Shown here: positions 55,519 through 64,000 of the stretch, piece by piece | Layout of the letters: every line of letters starts with the position of its first letter | How positions within the stretch are numbered: position 1 is the stretch's first letter | The notes under the pieces: model-generated | What the model saw: only the letters and a program-made list of their open reading frames with translations | Told to the model about the DNA's origin: nothing | The model's database searches: none | Origin: JADFJB01 sp964464595 | GTDB lineage: Bacteria; Zhuqueibacterota; JdFR-76; DREG01 | Direction of reading: 5' to 3' | Length of the DNA: 64,000 nt | Assembly: GCA_964464595.1 (NCBI GenBank) | Contig: CAYXGW010000011.1 | Location: forward strand, 1-64,000 | Position numbers and translations under genes: made by a program

Positions 55519-55536
55519 AAAAAGACCCCTCTTTTT
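55519..55536 (-). terminator. Possible weak terminator after the M28 gene
   Basis: A 7-bp A/T-rich stem (AAAAAGA/TCTTTTT) with a CCCC loop lies 19 bases beyond the M28 stop. The stem has little G+C, so termination strength is doubtful. Confidence 0.3.
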
Positions 55537-55554
55537 TCCGTCTCACGTTTGCCT

Positions 55555-56484
55555 TCACTCATAAACAAACGCCAACAACACCCGCCCCACTTTCTCCAAA
55601 CTTTCCGGACTGCACTTATCCGGCGTGTCTTCCGTGGTGTGCCAATACGGGTAATCATAATCAATGAGATCGATGGCCGGAATTCCGGCTTGCAGTAGCG
55701 GCAAATGGTCGTCTGTAATGGTGTGTCGCACTTCCCGAATAAATTCCGGCAGGTTCAGCTCTTCCGCTTTGGACCAAACCTGATCGACCAAATCGGAAGC
55801 ATAATTCTGGGAATTGCCTTCGATGTAAATCTCCAGGTCCGCATCGCCGATCATATCCAACAGGATCGCTGCCCGGGGTTTATAATTGAAAGCCTTATTC
55901 TTCGCAAAAAATCTAGAACCCTGTAAAAACTCATCACCATGACTACTTCGTCCCATATCTTCGGCATCAAAGAAAACGATATCAACCGGAAATGGCGGTG
56001 GGTTGCTGCTAAAAATTCTAGCGATTTCCAATAATACAGCCACTCCTGAAGCAGCATCATTGGCACCTAGGATTGGCTTTTCCCGGTTACCCGGTTCCTT
56101 GTCCTGGTCGGCTTTCGGACGGCTATCCCAATGAGCGCATAAAATAACCTGTGCATTGCCATCCCCAAAAGACGAAATAATATTGTAAGCCTGGGTTCGT
56201 TTATTTGACATAAAATTAACAGACGGGAAAGATTGGATTCTTACTTTATTCGTATATTTTTTCATTTCTTCTACAAGGAAATCCCTGGTTTTGATATGCC
56301 CCTCGGTTCCAGGGATACGCGGCCCAAATGAACACTGCTTTTCCAAATACGCAAATGCTATTTGTTTATCAAAAACCGGTGTTGTAGATTGGGTTTGCGT
56401 TTGTGTCTGGGTTTGACTCTTGCAGGTAATTAAAACCAAAAGACAGTAGAGCAATAACAGACCTATTTTTAAACGCCAATTCAT
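55555..56484 (-). CDS. M28-family / glutaminyl-peptide cyclotransferase-like lipoprotein
   Basis: The 309-residue lipoprotein has its acyl cysteine near residue 21 (VLITC), then a QTQTQT tract of five Gln-Thr units, and an M28 domain. Metal ligands are His118 (AHWDSRP), Asp143 (GANDAASG), Glu175 (FFDAED), Asp210 or Asp214 (LLDMIGDAD) and His282 (YWHTTEDT). The TDDHLPLL segment and the ligand order resemble glutaminyl cyclases, which cyclise N-terminal Gln to pyroglutamate, though an aminopeptidase role remains possible. An envelope location is inferred from the lipobox. It is interesting in a genome with T9SS cargo, because such cargo is often pyroglutamated after signal cleavage. Confidence 0.85.
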   Translation of the reverse strand: MNWRLKIGLLLLYCLLVLITCKSQTQTQTQTQSTTPVFDKQIAFAYLEKQCSFGPRIPGTEGHIKTRDFLVEEMKKYTNKVRIQSFPSVNFMSNKRTQAYNIISSFGDGNAQVILCAHWDSRPKADQDKEPGNREKPILGANDAASGVAVLLEIARIFSSNPPPFPVDIVFFDAEDMGRSSHGDEFLQGSRFFAKNKAFNYKPRAAILLDMIGDADLEIYIEGNSQNYASDLVDQVWSKAEELNLPEFIREVRHTITDDHLPLLQAGIPAIDLIDYDYPYWHTTEDTPDKCSPESLEKVGRVLLAFVYE

Positions 56485-56535
56485 ATTAAAGTACTTTCAA
56501 TTTATTTATATATTTAGTTTTGACAAATAATTAAG

Positions 56536-56560
56536 ATCCCCGATTAAAGCGTTCGGGGAT
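56536..56560. repeat. Short perfect hairpin between sprA and the M28 gene
   Basis: ATCCCCGA pairs exactly with TCGGGGAT over a 9-base loop and is followed by GACAG. No T tract follows on either strand, so it is probably a dispersed palindrome rather than a terminator. A half-match (AAGATTCCCGATAAA) occurs near 52360-52375. Confidence 0.5.
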
Positions 56561-56712
56561 GACAGTTCGGTAGTTCTCGGACAGCCTGAAAGCATGCGGT
56601 AATAACAGCAATGGTTATTGATCTTTGAATTTTGTTATTTATTTGTGATTTGAGATTTTCTTTTCGCTTTCATTAAGCCAATTTTTTGTAAAGACGTAAT
56701 AGCGAAAAAGGC

Positions 56713-59700
56713 TTATCTTCCTGAAATGATGATATTAACATTAATGCCGAATTCTGTAATTTTGGTCTCTCCCAGCAATTTGTTTTTGGTTTTGCCAAAT
56801 TCAAAGTGAACACCGCCTCTGACTGTGGTACTAAAAGAATATGTCATTCTTGGCGTTATCGACCATTTTTCATTTCGGGTCCATTCCTGGTAAGTACCTT
56901 CTTCACCTCTTCTCTGTTCACTAATATCTAAACTTTTGGTAAAATTCATAGAAAAATCAATATTGTTTCTAATGACTTTATTTTTAAAGAATGGCAGAGG
57001 GATTTTTAATCCGCCGCTTTTGGCATAAGTTATGGATGCTGAAATATCACTTCTGGTCTTTTTGGTAGCGCTGGATCCACTTCGTTGATTAACCGTCTCC
57101 GAAAAGCTTTTATCAAATGAAATATTAGAAGAGAGACTTCCTTTCCAGGTTATAGTTGCACCAACCAATGGCCGGAAGTTGTTCGTAAATGTCTCATTGG
57201 TAATATTATCTGAGACATCTTGCCATTTGGTAACCAGGCGACTGGTTCTACCATGTTCCAATGTAAACCGTTGAACATATTTCTTGATGAATTTTATCTT
57301 TTCTAAACCTGACCAGCGAATGGTCCAGTTTGGAAAAGGAATCTCTGTTTCACCAACCCGCCAACGCGTATCCGTCACGCTTCCAGTAGTTACCGTAGTT
57401 TGATTTTGAGAATTGTCATAGGTATATTTTAAGGTCACTTTTAATTTAGCACTGATATCCAGCCCAGAAGACGCGTCCAAATTGTATCCTTCCACAAATG
57501 ATCCTCTATTGGTCCCAACATTTTGTGCTTCTACCGGTCCGGGATTAAACGTTCTGCCTATTTGAAATTTGAATGGAGGAATTCCTTCAAGTCCAAATGC
57601 GCTTTTGGAAAATTTTTTAGAGTATCGAAGTGAAATCGGCTGTAGATTGGAACCAATCAATGGAAATATTTTCAAAGGATTTGGAAAGGAAAATCCACCC
57701 TCGTCATCTTTTTCGTTATCTTCTTCATCTTTTTTCTTCTCAACATCTTGAACTTTTTTATTCTCCTTTTCTTTTTTGGGAGGAGTTGTTCTTCTAACCC
57801 GCCCTCTTGTTGTTGGTTTTTTACTGAATTTTCGCACCAACGCTTTGGGTGTGAATGTTAAACTCGCAGAATAATTTACTTGATTGCTAGTACTCTTCCC
57901 TTGCGAAATTTGTTGTATGTTGTCGTTATACCTAAAGGTGGTATTTGCTGAAATATTTACTTTAAACCAGTTCGACAAGGATGGATTATATTGTCCTTTT
58001 AAAGACTGAGAAATTGAGGTAAGCCTCCCAAACTCTCCGCTTAATACTTCTGTCCAATCCAATATATTTCTTAAATCATTACCATGAGTACGAGAAAAAT
58101 CTACCGTTAAATTGTTTAATGGTTGAAAAGAAGTTCCTACATTCTGATTGATTATAAATGTATATTTGGGGGTTTTCAATCCATTTCTATTCAGTGAATT
58201 ATCCTCTTTCCGACTAAAAGACATCTTAGCGTTAAATCTTTTCGGTAAGAGGAAAATCTTGGCCTTGCTAAGAACATCCACAATCGGACCATTGCCCAAC
58301 CAGCCAAATGGTCTAAAGCCAAATTTCGAATTTATACTTATATTATGTGAAATATCGCCGGTATAGGATTTTGACTTTGCTTTTTCAACAATTGAATTGC
58401 TGGAATTCGTTTCTGAAAAACTATAATTAACCGAAAGTGCATCAATCGTATATTTTAATATGGGGTTGCGGGATTTACGATTTCTCTTTAATCCAACAGA
58501 AAAGTTCGTTCTTCTACTTATTATTTTAATAGTCTCCAACAAGCTATCGCTGGCTGTTTTTTCCGAGACGATAATATCGCTGCCTGGAAAATATTTTGGA
58601 CTGCCCTCGGATCTTTGGAACCCTATATTTACAGGAATAGAAATACCCAATCCTTGGGGAAGAAATTTATCCATCTGAAGCCTGGCATTGAAGTTACCCC
58701 CAATCCTGTTATTCCCTTTTCCGAATCTTTCATTAACCGTACGGAAATCATCATCGACTCTGTTCACTTCCATGTTGATAGTACCTATGTCCGCCAGCTT
58801 CATAACTGCCCGTACCCGCATGGCTTTACCCCGGTCTTTTTTTACACCGGATAAACGCAGTTCGTTAATCCAGATTTCGCCGGTAAATAAGTTTAACGAA
58901 TCCATATTAACCACGCCGACGGTAAGCTTCCGGACATTGGTTAAAGATGGCTTCCCGACTACTTTTATTGTATCACCATCTTCAGTGACTATTGCGATAT
59001 AATTCTCTTTAAGATATTCCGGCCTGTTTTTTAGTCCTGCCAGCACTTCAAAATCCAAAACAATCTCATTCCTGATGTCCCATCCCGGAAAAACTTTTTC
59101 TCGCAATTCATAATAATTTTTATCATCCGCGCCGAACCTGAAGATAAGTTCGATGTCTGACGTTTCGGGAGTAATATGCAAACTGAAAGGATCTCCATAA
59201 ACGAACATTTTCATCTTATTATAATTGATGTAATTTTGAGATTGAAAAAAGGTCTTTTCTACGATCCCTGTTGCACCGGGGTCCAAATTCTCTATCTTCA
59301 ACACCAGGGCTTGCTCCCTTTGGATTACACGGGTAATCTGGTCGACTTCACCGGCGACTCCCGGCGGTGGTTTATAATCAGGGTTGTCATAAGTATTTAC
59401 AACCGTAATTTGTATGGTGCTATCGTCATTAGCTACAATTTGCGTTTGATCCAAACCAGCAGGTATAACGCCTAGTTCTTTCCATTCACTTCCAACTAAA
59501 TTGATTTCTGCAATTTCAATGAATATTTTGTCTTTCGGAGCTTCGTCTACCCATAATCGAACATATTCAATATTTGTATATTGCGGGTTACCCACAACGG
59601 TATCCGGATCCGCTAACGGAATGCGATACATTTGCCAGCCGCTGTTCACACGCCCACCGGCTATCAATGCAGTATCGGGATTTGATTTGTCCAACGAAAA

Positions 59701-62700
59701 GCTGTAGGTAAAATAATCATTACGTAAATCCAGGTCGCCGTTCCGGTTTAGATCTTCAGTATCCGGGAATCTGCCGCCCTCATCATTAAGGTTACCCTCT
59801 GTGCCATTTATCCTGGAATAATCGCTACTTTTGGAAATGTAAGACCAATCATCATCACCGGCATCTCCTTCCACATTTTCTTCGTCCCTTCCGGCAACAC
59901 CATCGAGCCCGGTATCTTCGTCTTCATCGAGAATATTATTTCTGATAGGCTTATCTTCAGTATTTAACCTACCATTGGGAATAGCATCTTCTGAGATTTG
60001 ACCGAATTCGAAATGAAGCTTTCCTTCATTGCCATTAACCCATACTTCCAAAAATTTACTGGTGGATTGGTCAGCATAACCGGCGGAAAGATACCTCATT
60101 AATCCAACCCAGGATTCCTCAAGATACTCCGGTTTTCGTTCAAATTCCAAAGTTAAAACATTAACTGTTTGCGGTACATTCGGATTCACATTTTGGGTCG
60201 GCCATATTTCTTTAATGGGTACCAAGGAATACGGATTATACCAAATTAACTTTCCCCGGCTTAGGTTTTTTGCTGCATCGCTAGCCAATGAATTATAATT
60301 CATCAAACCCGGAATGACTTGCGGCACACTCGAAATAGTCCATTGCCTACGGATAACGCCAAGCGGTGTTTCCCGTTTTGCAGATTCGAAATCATCTACA
60401 TAAACTAGGCCTTCATTATCACCTGTTCCGCTATTATTTCTTGAATTTGGATTCGGAATGATCTCGGCTAATTCCGCCTCAATTTTAAGAGTTGTCGGCT
60501 CTTTGGTTTGCACAAATGGCAGGGCATTTAACCCTTTTGTAATGAAATAAGGCTCGAAATTCAAAGATGTGTTTACATTCCAGACAAAATTGGTCATCGG
60601 ACCATCCTGTCCAATCCGGACTTTTTGATCCAGTGTACTTTGGTTCAAATACAATAATGTACCTCCAATAAAGGAATTATTGAACAGCTCATAATCCCAG
60701 CGTGTGCCAAGTATGGTTTTCCGATCAATTTGGAACAATTGATTGCTTTCGTAACTGATGTCTAAAGAGGCATTGGGATCTGCAGCTTCTTCAACATTTA
60801 AAGTTAAATTCCCGCTAAAATAATCGATATTGTAATCGGTGCCGCTTTGCAGCCTGCGGCCATTCAGCATAATTTCTTCACTATTTTCGATCACATTAAA
60901 GCCAAGGCTGTAACTGGTTTGTCTAATTTTGGCAGATGTTGAAATGTAAAAATTACTTCGTGAAGTAATATATCGATAATCGGTAGTATCGTAAATAGCG
61001 GAAACCCGTTTATCTACAGGTAAATTCTCACTGTTAAATGGCTCTAATTCGGGAAAGATGATTTCACCGCGCGCCCAGTTGATGATATTGGAATCGTCGT
61101 CTAATAGGTTATCAGGATTAGGACTACCATTTAAATCGCGCCTGTCTAAACCAAATATTTCTAAATAAGATACGGGGTCGCTGCCGGGTTCAGTTAGGGT
61201 TTCCTGGGGATCGCCGCTTGGCGGCTTAAAATAAATTTTAAGCTCGAATGCTTCCTTATCGATGTTACGTGTACCCAGATAATAGACATTTTTCCATTCC
61301 AAATCCCAAGTTTCATCACTGGCTATTGGATTCTTTGTACGAAGGAGCTGTAAGATAATCCGGGTGTTGCCTATGTCAAGATAATCAATATCGCCAACCG
61401 TATTTCCAGATATGTCACGATATGCAACTGCCAGTACTTCCCCGGTGCTTAATGGCCTTTCCAGAACAATATAACCGAGTTGCTTATGAACGAAATATTC
61501 GGTTTGTTCCAACCGTTTTAAAAAACCTTTATGGTGGTTTTGATCCACAATAAAAGTGTCCGGATCAGCCGGATTCGCTCCTTCAGGAAAGGCAATAGCC
61601 CAACCCTGTATTACGCCTTCTCCTATCTTGGACTGGCCATTGTATTCAGATTTATAAACTTCTATTTCAACAATATTTCTGTTTTCATCGGCAACAAGAT
61701 GGATACCATCCTGATCAACATTTGAAAATTGGTTTCTGAAATATCTGTTTAGAAAAAAGTATGTACCTTTGCGGTAGTCATAATCTTGTTTATCATTTGT
61801 ATCATCCGTGGAACCCCCGGCAATGGACAATCGCTTTTTTTGGCCTTTTTCCTGGCTAATAATAGTCGTCATCTTCATATTGCCAAAACGCAAGTTGGAC
61901 TTTATGCCAAATAGCCCGGTACTTTTTGTACTAAAAGTAACAAACCTCGAACCGGGCAAAGAGAGGGATACATTACCGGCTTCGATACTTTCTATAATCT
62001 CGTCATCAAAGCCTTTGTATTGGAGGCGAACAGCATTGTTAAACTCGAAGGGACGCTCACTGTCCTGGTCTACAAATACATTCACTTTTTCACCAATATT
62101 TCCCTTAACCGTGAAACGCTGGGTCTGCTTCATTTTAAAGTTGGTATTGGAGGGTCTGTTTAATGCTGTTTTTACCTGGCTTCGTTTTTCGTTCCGTAAT
62201 CCACCATCAATGGTTATATTTCCAGTTACTTGTAATCCCACACTGCTGCCGCCAAAAATTTTCTGGAAAGCTGCACTTTTGATGGGGATTGGAATTTCAA
62301 ATCCTACCCCAGATCGATTGGACACCTGGCCCTCTTCAAATGGACCACTTAACAAATAATTAATCCAACTTTGTTCCTGGCCAATTTGATAGCGAATATC
62401 CAGGTAATCTTGAAACGCCAAGCGAACAGGCAATTTAAAATCCTGATTATAGATTGTTTGTTGTATGCAGACAGATTTCAAATTATCCTGAATTTCATAA
62501 GTCGTTTTTAACCCAGGTATCTTATTGGGGAAAAGAGGATTTTGAATAATCGAATATCGTAGCCCCTTGTAGGAAGCCTGAATTATAGATGCGACAATCG
62601 GATTACGGGAGGAGGAAGTAGGCCTTAACTTTAAATAAGCCGAATATCCTTCGTTAGAAAAGATGGTTAGCGATAAAATAACCACCCAAAAAGTAGTCAA

Positions 62701-62757
62701 CCGAACATTAACAATCTGATGTTTGGATGGTCTGAAAAAATAGTTTAAAAAATACAC
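56713..62757 (-). CDS. sprA: SprA-family type IX secretion translocon protein
   Basis: The 2014-residue protein has an N-terminal hydrophobic signal (WVVILSLTIFSNEGYSA) and the SprA pattern throughout. Examples are VNVFVDQDSERPFEFNNAVR in the first third, IEAGNVSLSLPGSRFVTFS, YLDIGNTRIILQL, and repeated short strands (NISFDKSFSET, TPRMTYSFSTTVRGGVHFEF). A Lys/Glu-rich insertion of about 40 residues lies near 1650-1690. SprA forms the large 36-strand outer-membrane pore of the T9SS in Bacteroidota; at ~2000 residues this one is somewhat shorter than Bacteroidota members (~2300-2400). Start at GTG 62757. It stands alone, with a 468-base upstream spacer. Confidence 0.92.
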   Translation of the reverse strand: MYFLNYFFRPSKHQIVNVRLTTFWVVILSLTIFSNEGYSAYLKLRPTSSSRNPIVASIIQASYKGLRYSIIQNPLFPNKIPGLKTTYEIQDNLKSVCIQQTIYNQDFKLPVRLAFQDYLDIRYQIGQEQSWINYLLSGPFEEGQVSNRSGVGFEIPIPIKSAAFQKIFGGSSVGLQVTGNITIDGGLRNEKRSQVKTALNRPSNTNFKMKQTQRFTVKGNIGEKVNVFVDQDSERPFEFNNAVRLQYKGFDDEIIESIEAGNVSLSLPGSRFVTFSTKSTGLFGIKSNLRFGNMKMTTIISQEKGQKKRLSIAGGSTDDTNDKQDYDYRKGTYFFLNRYFRNQFSNVDQDGIHLVADENRNIVEIEVYKSEYNGQSKIGEGVIQGWAIAFPEGANPADPDTFIVDQNHHKGFLKRLEQTEYFVHKQLGYIVLERPLSTGEVLAVAYRDISGNTVGDIDYLDIGNTRIILQLLRTKNPIASDETWDLEWKNVYYLGTRNIDKEAFELKIYFKPPSGDPQETLTEPGSDPVSYLEIFGLDRRDLNGSPNPDNLLDDDSNIINWARGEIIFPELEPFNSENLPVDKRVSAIYDTTDYRYITSRSNFYISTSAKIRQTSYSLGFNVIENSEEIMLNGRRLQSGTDYNIDYFSGNLTLNVEEAADPNASLDISYESNQLFQIDRKTILGTRWDYELFNNSFIGGTLLYLNQSTLDQKVRIGQDGPMTNFVWNVNTSLNFEPYFITKGLNALPFVQTKEPTTLKIEAELAEIIPNPNSRNNSGTGDNEGLVYVDDFESAKRETPLGVIRRQWTISSVPQVIPGLMNYNSLASDAAKNLSRGKLIWYNPYSLVPIKEIWPTQNVNPNVPQTVNVLTLEFERKPEYLEESWVGLMRYLSAGYADQSTSKFLEVWVNGNEGKLHFEFGQISEDAIPNGRLNTEDKPIRNNILDEDEDTGLDGVAGRDEENVEGDAGDDDWSYISKSSDYSRINGTEGNLNDEGGRFPDTEDLNRNGDLDLRNDYFTYSFSLDKSNPDTALIAGGRVNSGWQMYRIPLADPDTVVGNPQYTNIEYVRLWVDEAPKDKIFIEIAEINLVGSEWKELGVIPAGLDQTQIVANDDSTIQITVVNTYDNPDYKPPPGVAGEVDQITRVIQREQALVLKIENLDPGATGIVEKTFFQSQNYINYNKMKMFVYGDPFSLHITPETSDIELIFRFGADDKNYYELREKVFPGWDIRNEIVLDFEVLAGLKNRPEYLKENYIAIVTEDGDTIKVVGKPSLTNVRKLTVGVVNMDSLNLFTGEIWINELRLSGVKKDRGKAMRVRAVMKLADIGTINMEVNRVDDDFRTVNERFGKGNNRIGGNFNARLQMDKFLPQGLGISIPVNIGFQRSEGSPKYFPGSDIIVSEKTASDSLLETIKIISRRTNFSVGLKRNRKSRNPILKYTIDALSVNYSFSETNSSNSIVEKAKSKSYTGDISHNISINSKFGFRPFGWLGNGPIVDVLSKAKIFLLPKRFNAKMSFSRKEDNSLNRNGLKTPKYTFIINQNVGTSFQPLNNLTVDFSRTHGNDLRNILDWTEVLSGEFGRLTSISQSLKGQYNPSLSNWFKVNISANTTFRYNDNIQQISQGKSTSNQVNYSASLTFTPKALVRKFSKKPTTRGRVRRTTPPKKEKENKKVQDVEKKKDEEDNEKDDEGGFSFPNPLKIFPLIGSNLQPISLRYSKKFSKSAFGLEGIPPFKFQIGRTFNPGPVEAQNVGTNRGSFVEGYNLDASSGLDISAKLKVTLKYTYDNSQNQTTVTTGSVTDTRWRVGETEIPFPNWTIRWSGLEKIKFIKKYVQRFTLEHGRTSRLVTKWQDVSDNITNETFTNNFRPLVGATITWKGSLSSNISFDKSFSETVNQRSGSSATKKTRSDISASITYAKSGGLKIPLPFFKNKVIRNNIDFSMNFTKSLDISEQRRGEEGTYQEWTRNEKWSITPRMTYSFSTTVRGGVHFEFGKTKNKLLGETKITEFGINVNIIISGR

Positions 62758-63225
62758 GCCTTAATAAACAATATCATAAATATTCAGTGATTTAAACAAT
62801 TATCGTAACAATCGCTAACTTCTGGTTCCTCCATCTTAGAAATCCGTATTCAAATATTGATGCCGGTTAACTTATCAAAAACGATCCCGATTTTCAAGGG
62901 GAAATTCAACAAATTCACCAACCGGGCAATTGAAAGCCATAAAAAAATATCAAATTGTTAATTTTGTAATTGCTCATTAAATCATCGGCATTACAGCCAA
63001 TTTTTGAATTTTTAAGTCAAGGATAAATGGAATCTATTTTTGAATTTTATCTTTGTTGTCTTTGGTATATTCTGCATTGTATATTTAAAACACTCACTAT
63101 AAATAAGTTCCTAATATTATTTATTTTATTAGAGGACGATAGTTGAAGTGAAGATTTAGGTTGGTTATCTTTTTATGAATCGATGATAACTTTTTGTTAA
63201 TCAGAGAATAAAACAAAAGCAAAGA
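62758..63225. other. Divergent intergenic spacer between sprA and lptF/lptG
   Basis: This 468-base AT-rich stretch should hold divergent promoters for sprA (minus) and the permease (plus). TTGTTGTCTTTGG followed by TATATTTA near 63055-63090 is a possible FCB-type promoter for the permease, but the match is weak. No coding or structural RNA signal was recognised. Confidence 0.35.
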
Positions 63226-64000
63226 ATGAGAAATCCATTATCTTTAAAAACTCTTACTCGCTACATCCTAAAAGAGCATATCTGGCCCTTTTTATTTGCT
63301 ATCAGTCTGTTAACCCTCATATTTCTCTTAAATATTCTGTTTCGTGATTTAGGACGAATGCTTAGCCGGGGAATTAACATATTCACTTTTTTGGAATTAC
63401 TTGGATTAAATTTAGCATGGATAATTGCCCTTTCATTTCCGATGGGCGTTCTTGTTTCCACACTTTTTACATTTGGTAAATTCTCAGCTGAGAATGAAAT
63501 CACAGCAATAAAGGCCAGTGGCATCAGTTTTCTTCAACTGCTTATGCCTGTTTTGATTGCCGGTGTTTTATTGGCAGCAGGATTAATTGTTTACAACAAC
63601 ACGGTACTGCCTGAGTTTAATCACCGGGCTCGACTCTTAACAGAAGATATTTATCGGAAAATTCCTACTATAAAAATAGAACCCAATGTCGTATTTACGG
63701 ATATCCCTGATATCAATTTATTTACAAAGAAAATAATAGATCTGGATAGCAGTTCTCGCTTGGAAACTATAATTATAGACGATTTAACCAATCCATATAA
63801 ACGAAAAACGATCCTCGCACAATGGGGAATTCTGCAATTCGACGAAGAAGCTGATCGTTTAATCTTGGATTTATATGATGGCGAGATCCACGAAGTTGAC
63901 TACAATAATCTTACGGATTATCGTAGAGGAACATTTAACCAACATAGACTCAGTATCGATATTCCCGGCCTTTCCCTTAAAAGAAGCAACTCAAGTCACC
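63226..64000 (+). CDS. LptF/LptG-family permease (partial, runs off the right edge)
   Basis: The first 258 codons of a lipopolysaccharide export permease are visible. LTRYILKEHIWPFLFAISLL starts the first membrane helix, and helices 2-3 (ALSFPMGVLVSTLFTFGKFS) are followed by the SAENEITAIKASGIS block typical of YjgP/YjgQ. The jellyroll periplasmic domain begins near residue 130. It extracts LPS or related lipid from the inner membrane with LptB. Whether it is LptF or LptG cannot be decided from this half. Start at ATG 63226, with a weak ribosome-binding site (AAAG). Confidence 0.88.
   Translation, partial: MRNPLSLKTLTRYILKEHIWPFLFAISLLTLIFLLNILFRDLGRMLSRGINIFTFLELLGLNLAWIIALSFPMGVLVSTLFTFGKFSAENEITAIKASGISFLQLLMPVLIAGVLLAAGLIVYNNTVLPEFNHRARLLTEDIYRKIPTIKIEPNVVFTDIPDINLFTKKIIDLDSSSRLETIIIDDLTNPYKRKTILAQWGILQFDEEADRLILDLYDGEIHEVDYNNLTDYRRGTFNQHRLSIDIPGLSLKRSNSSH

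Noticed and set aside
56389..56415. Gln-Thr run in the M28 lipoprotein as an unstable DNA microsatellite
   Set aside because: Codons alternate irregularly (CAA/CAG, ACC/ACA/ACG), so the DNA repeat is imperfect and slippage is unlikely; it is a linker after the lipid anchor.
61808..62359. 183-codon plus-strand frame opposite sprA
   Set aside because: Antisense shadow; the sprA frame is continuous with family motifs throughout.

Overview
This 64 kb window looks like chromosomal DNA from an uncultured or little-studied bacterium of the FCB superphylum, in the neighbourhood of Calditrichota, KSB1 or Ignavibacteria. That placement is inferred from gene content, not from a phylogeny. It carries a 2014-residue SprA-type protein, the outer-membrane pore of the type IX secretion system (T9SS). 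It also carries an exported protein with a C-terminal 'NYPNPFNP' sorting-like domain, many lipoproteins and signal peptides, several DUF4097 beta-repeat proteins, and an AT-rich base composition. Nearly every gene lies on the minus strand. Only a FAD reductase (8379), a metallo-hydrolase (12592) and a partial LptF/LptG permease (63226) are on the plus strand. I saw no rRNA, tRNA, CRISPR array, insertion sequence or phage gene.

Layout, left to right. 0-19 kb is a metabolic and exported-protein region. It holds a partial secreted protein, a sorbosone-dehydrogenase-like lipoprotein, a metallo-beta-lactamase-fold lipoprotein, a YfcC/DcuC-type carrier, a LYS4-type homoaconitase, a TSGGS-repeat DUF4097 protein, a geranylgeranyl-reductase-like flavoprotein, a secreted M24 peptidase, a T9SS-type cargo protein, a second metallo-hydrolase, the NAD-salvage pair pncB plus nicotinamidase, an inositol monophosphatase and aspS. 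19-30 kb is one probable operon for an energised envelope machine: two very large TPR proteins, a small exported protein, an ExbB/TolQ channel, two ExbD/TolR proteins and an AgmX/TonB-like transducer. It resembles the Agl/Glt gliding and transport modules of myxobacteria. 30-41 kb reads parA-parB-M23 peptidase-bactofilin-atpZ/atpI-atpBEFHAGDC: chromosome segregation, cell shape and a complete F-ATP synthase in one co-directional block.

41-46 kb is a cassette of five exported genes: an Omp85/BamA-like barrel, three DUF4097-like beta-repeat proteins and a lipoprotein. Its last gene is broken by a one-base frameshift. 46-52 kb is housekeeping: rluD-type pseudouridine synthase, lspA, a DksA/TraR zinc-finger protein, ileS and prmA. 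52-55.4 kb is a small gene graveyard. It contains a decayed GIY-YIG nuclease fragment, two remnants and two intact copies of a tandemly duplicated secreted beta-propeller family. 55.5-64 kb holds an M28/glutaminyl-cyclase-like lipoprotein, sprA and the start of an LptF/LptG gene.

Most notable observations: (i) the isoleucyl-tRNA synthetase carries a swapped class I signature (GIHH instead of HIGH), the variant linked to mupirocin hyper-resistance; (ii) one of the two ExbD proteins has Asn in place of the membrane Asp that normally carries protons; (iii) the decaying tandem propeller family; (iv) the Omp85 plus DUF4097 cassette; (v) a bacterial homologue of fungal-type homoaconitase.
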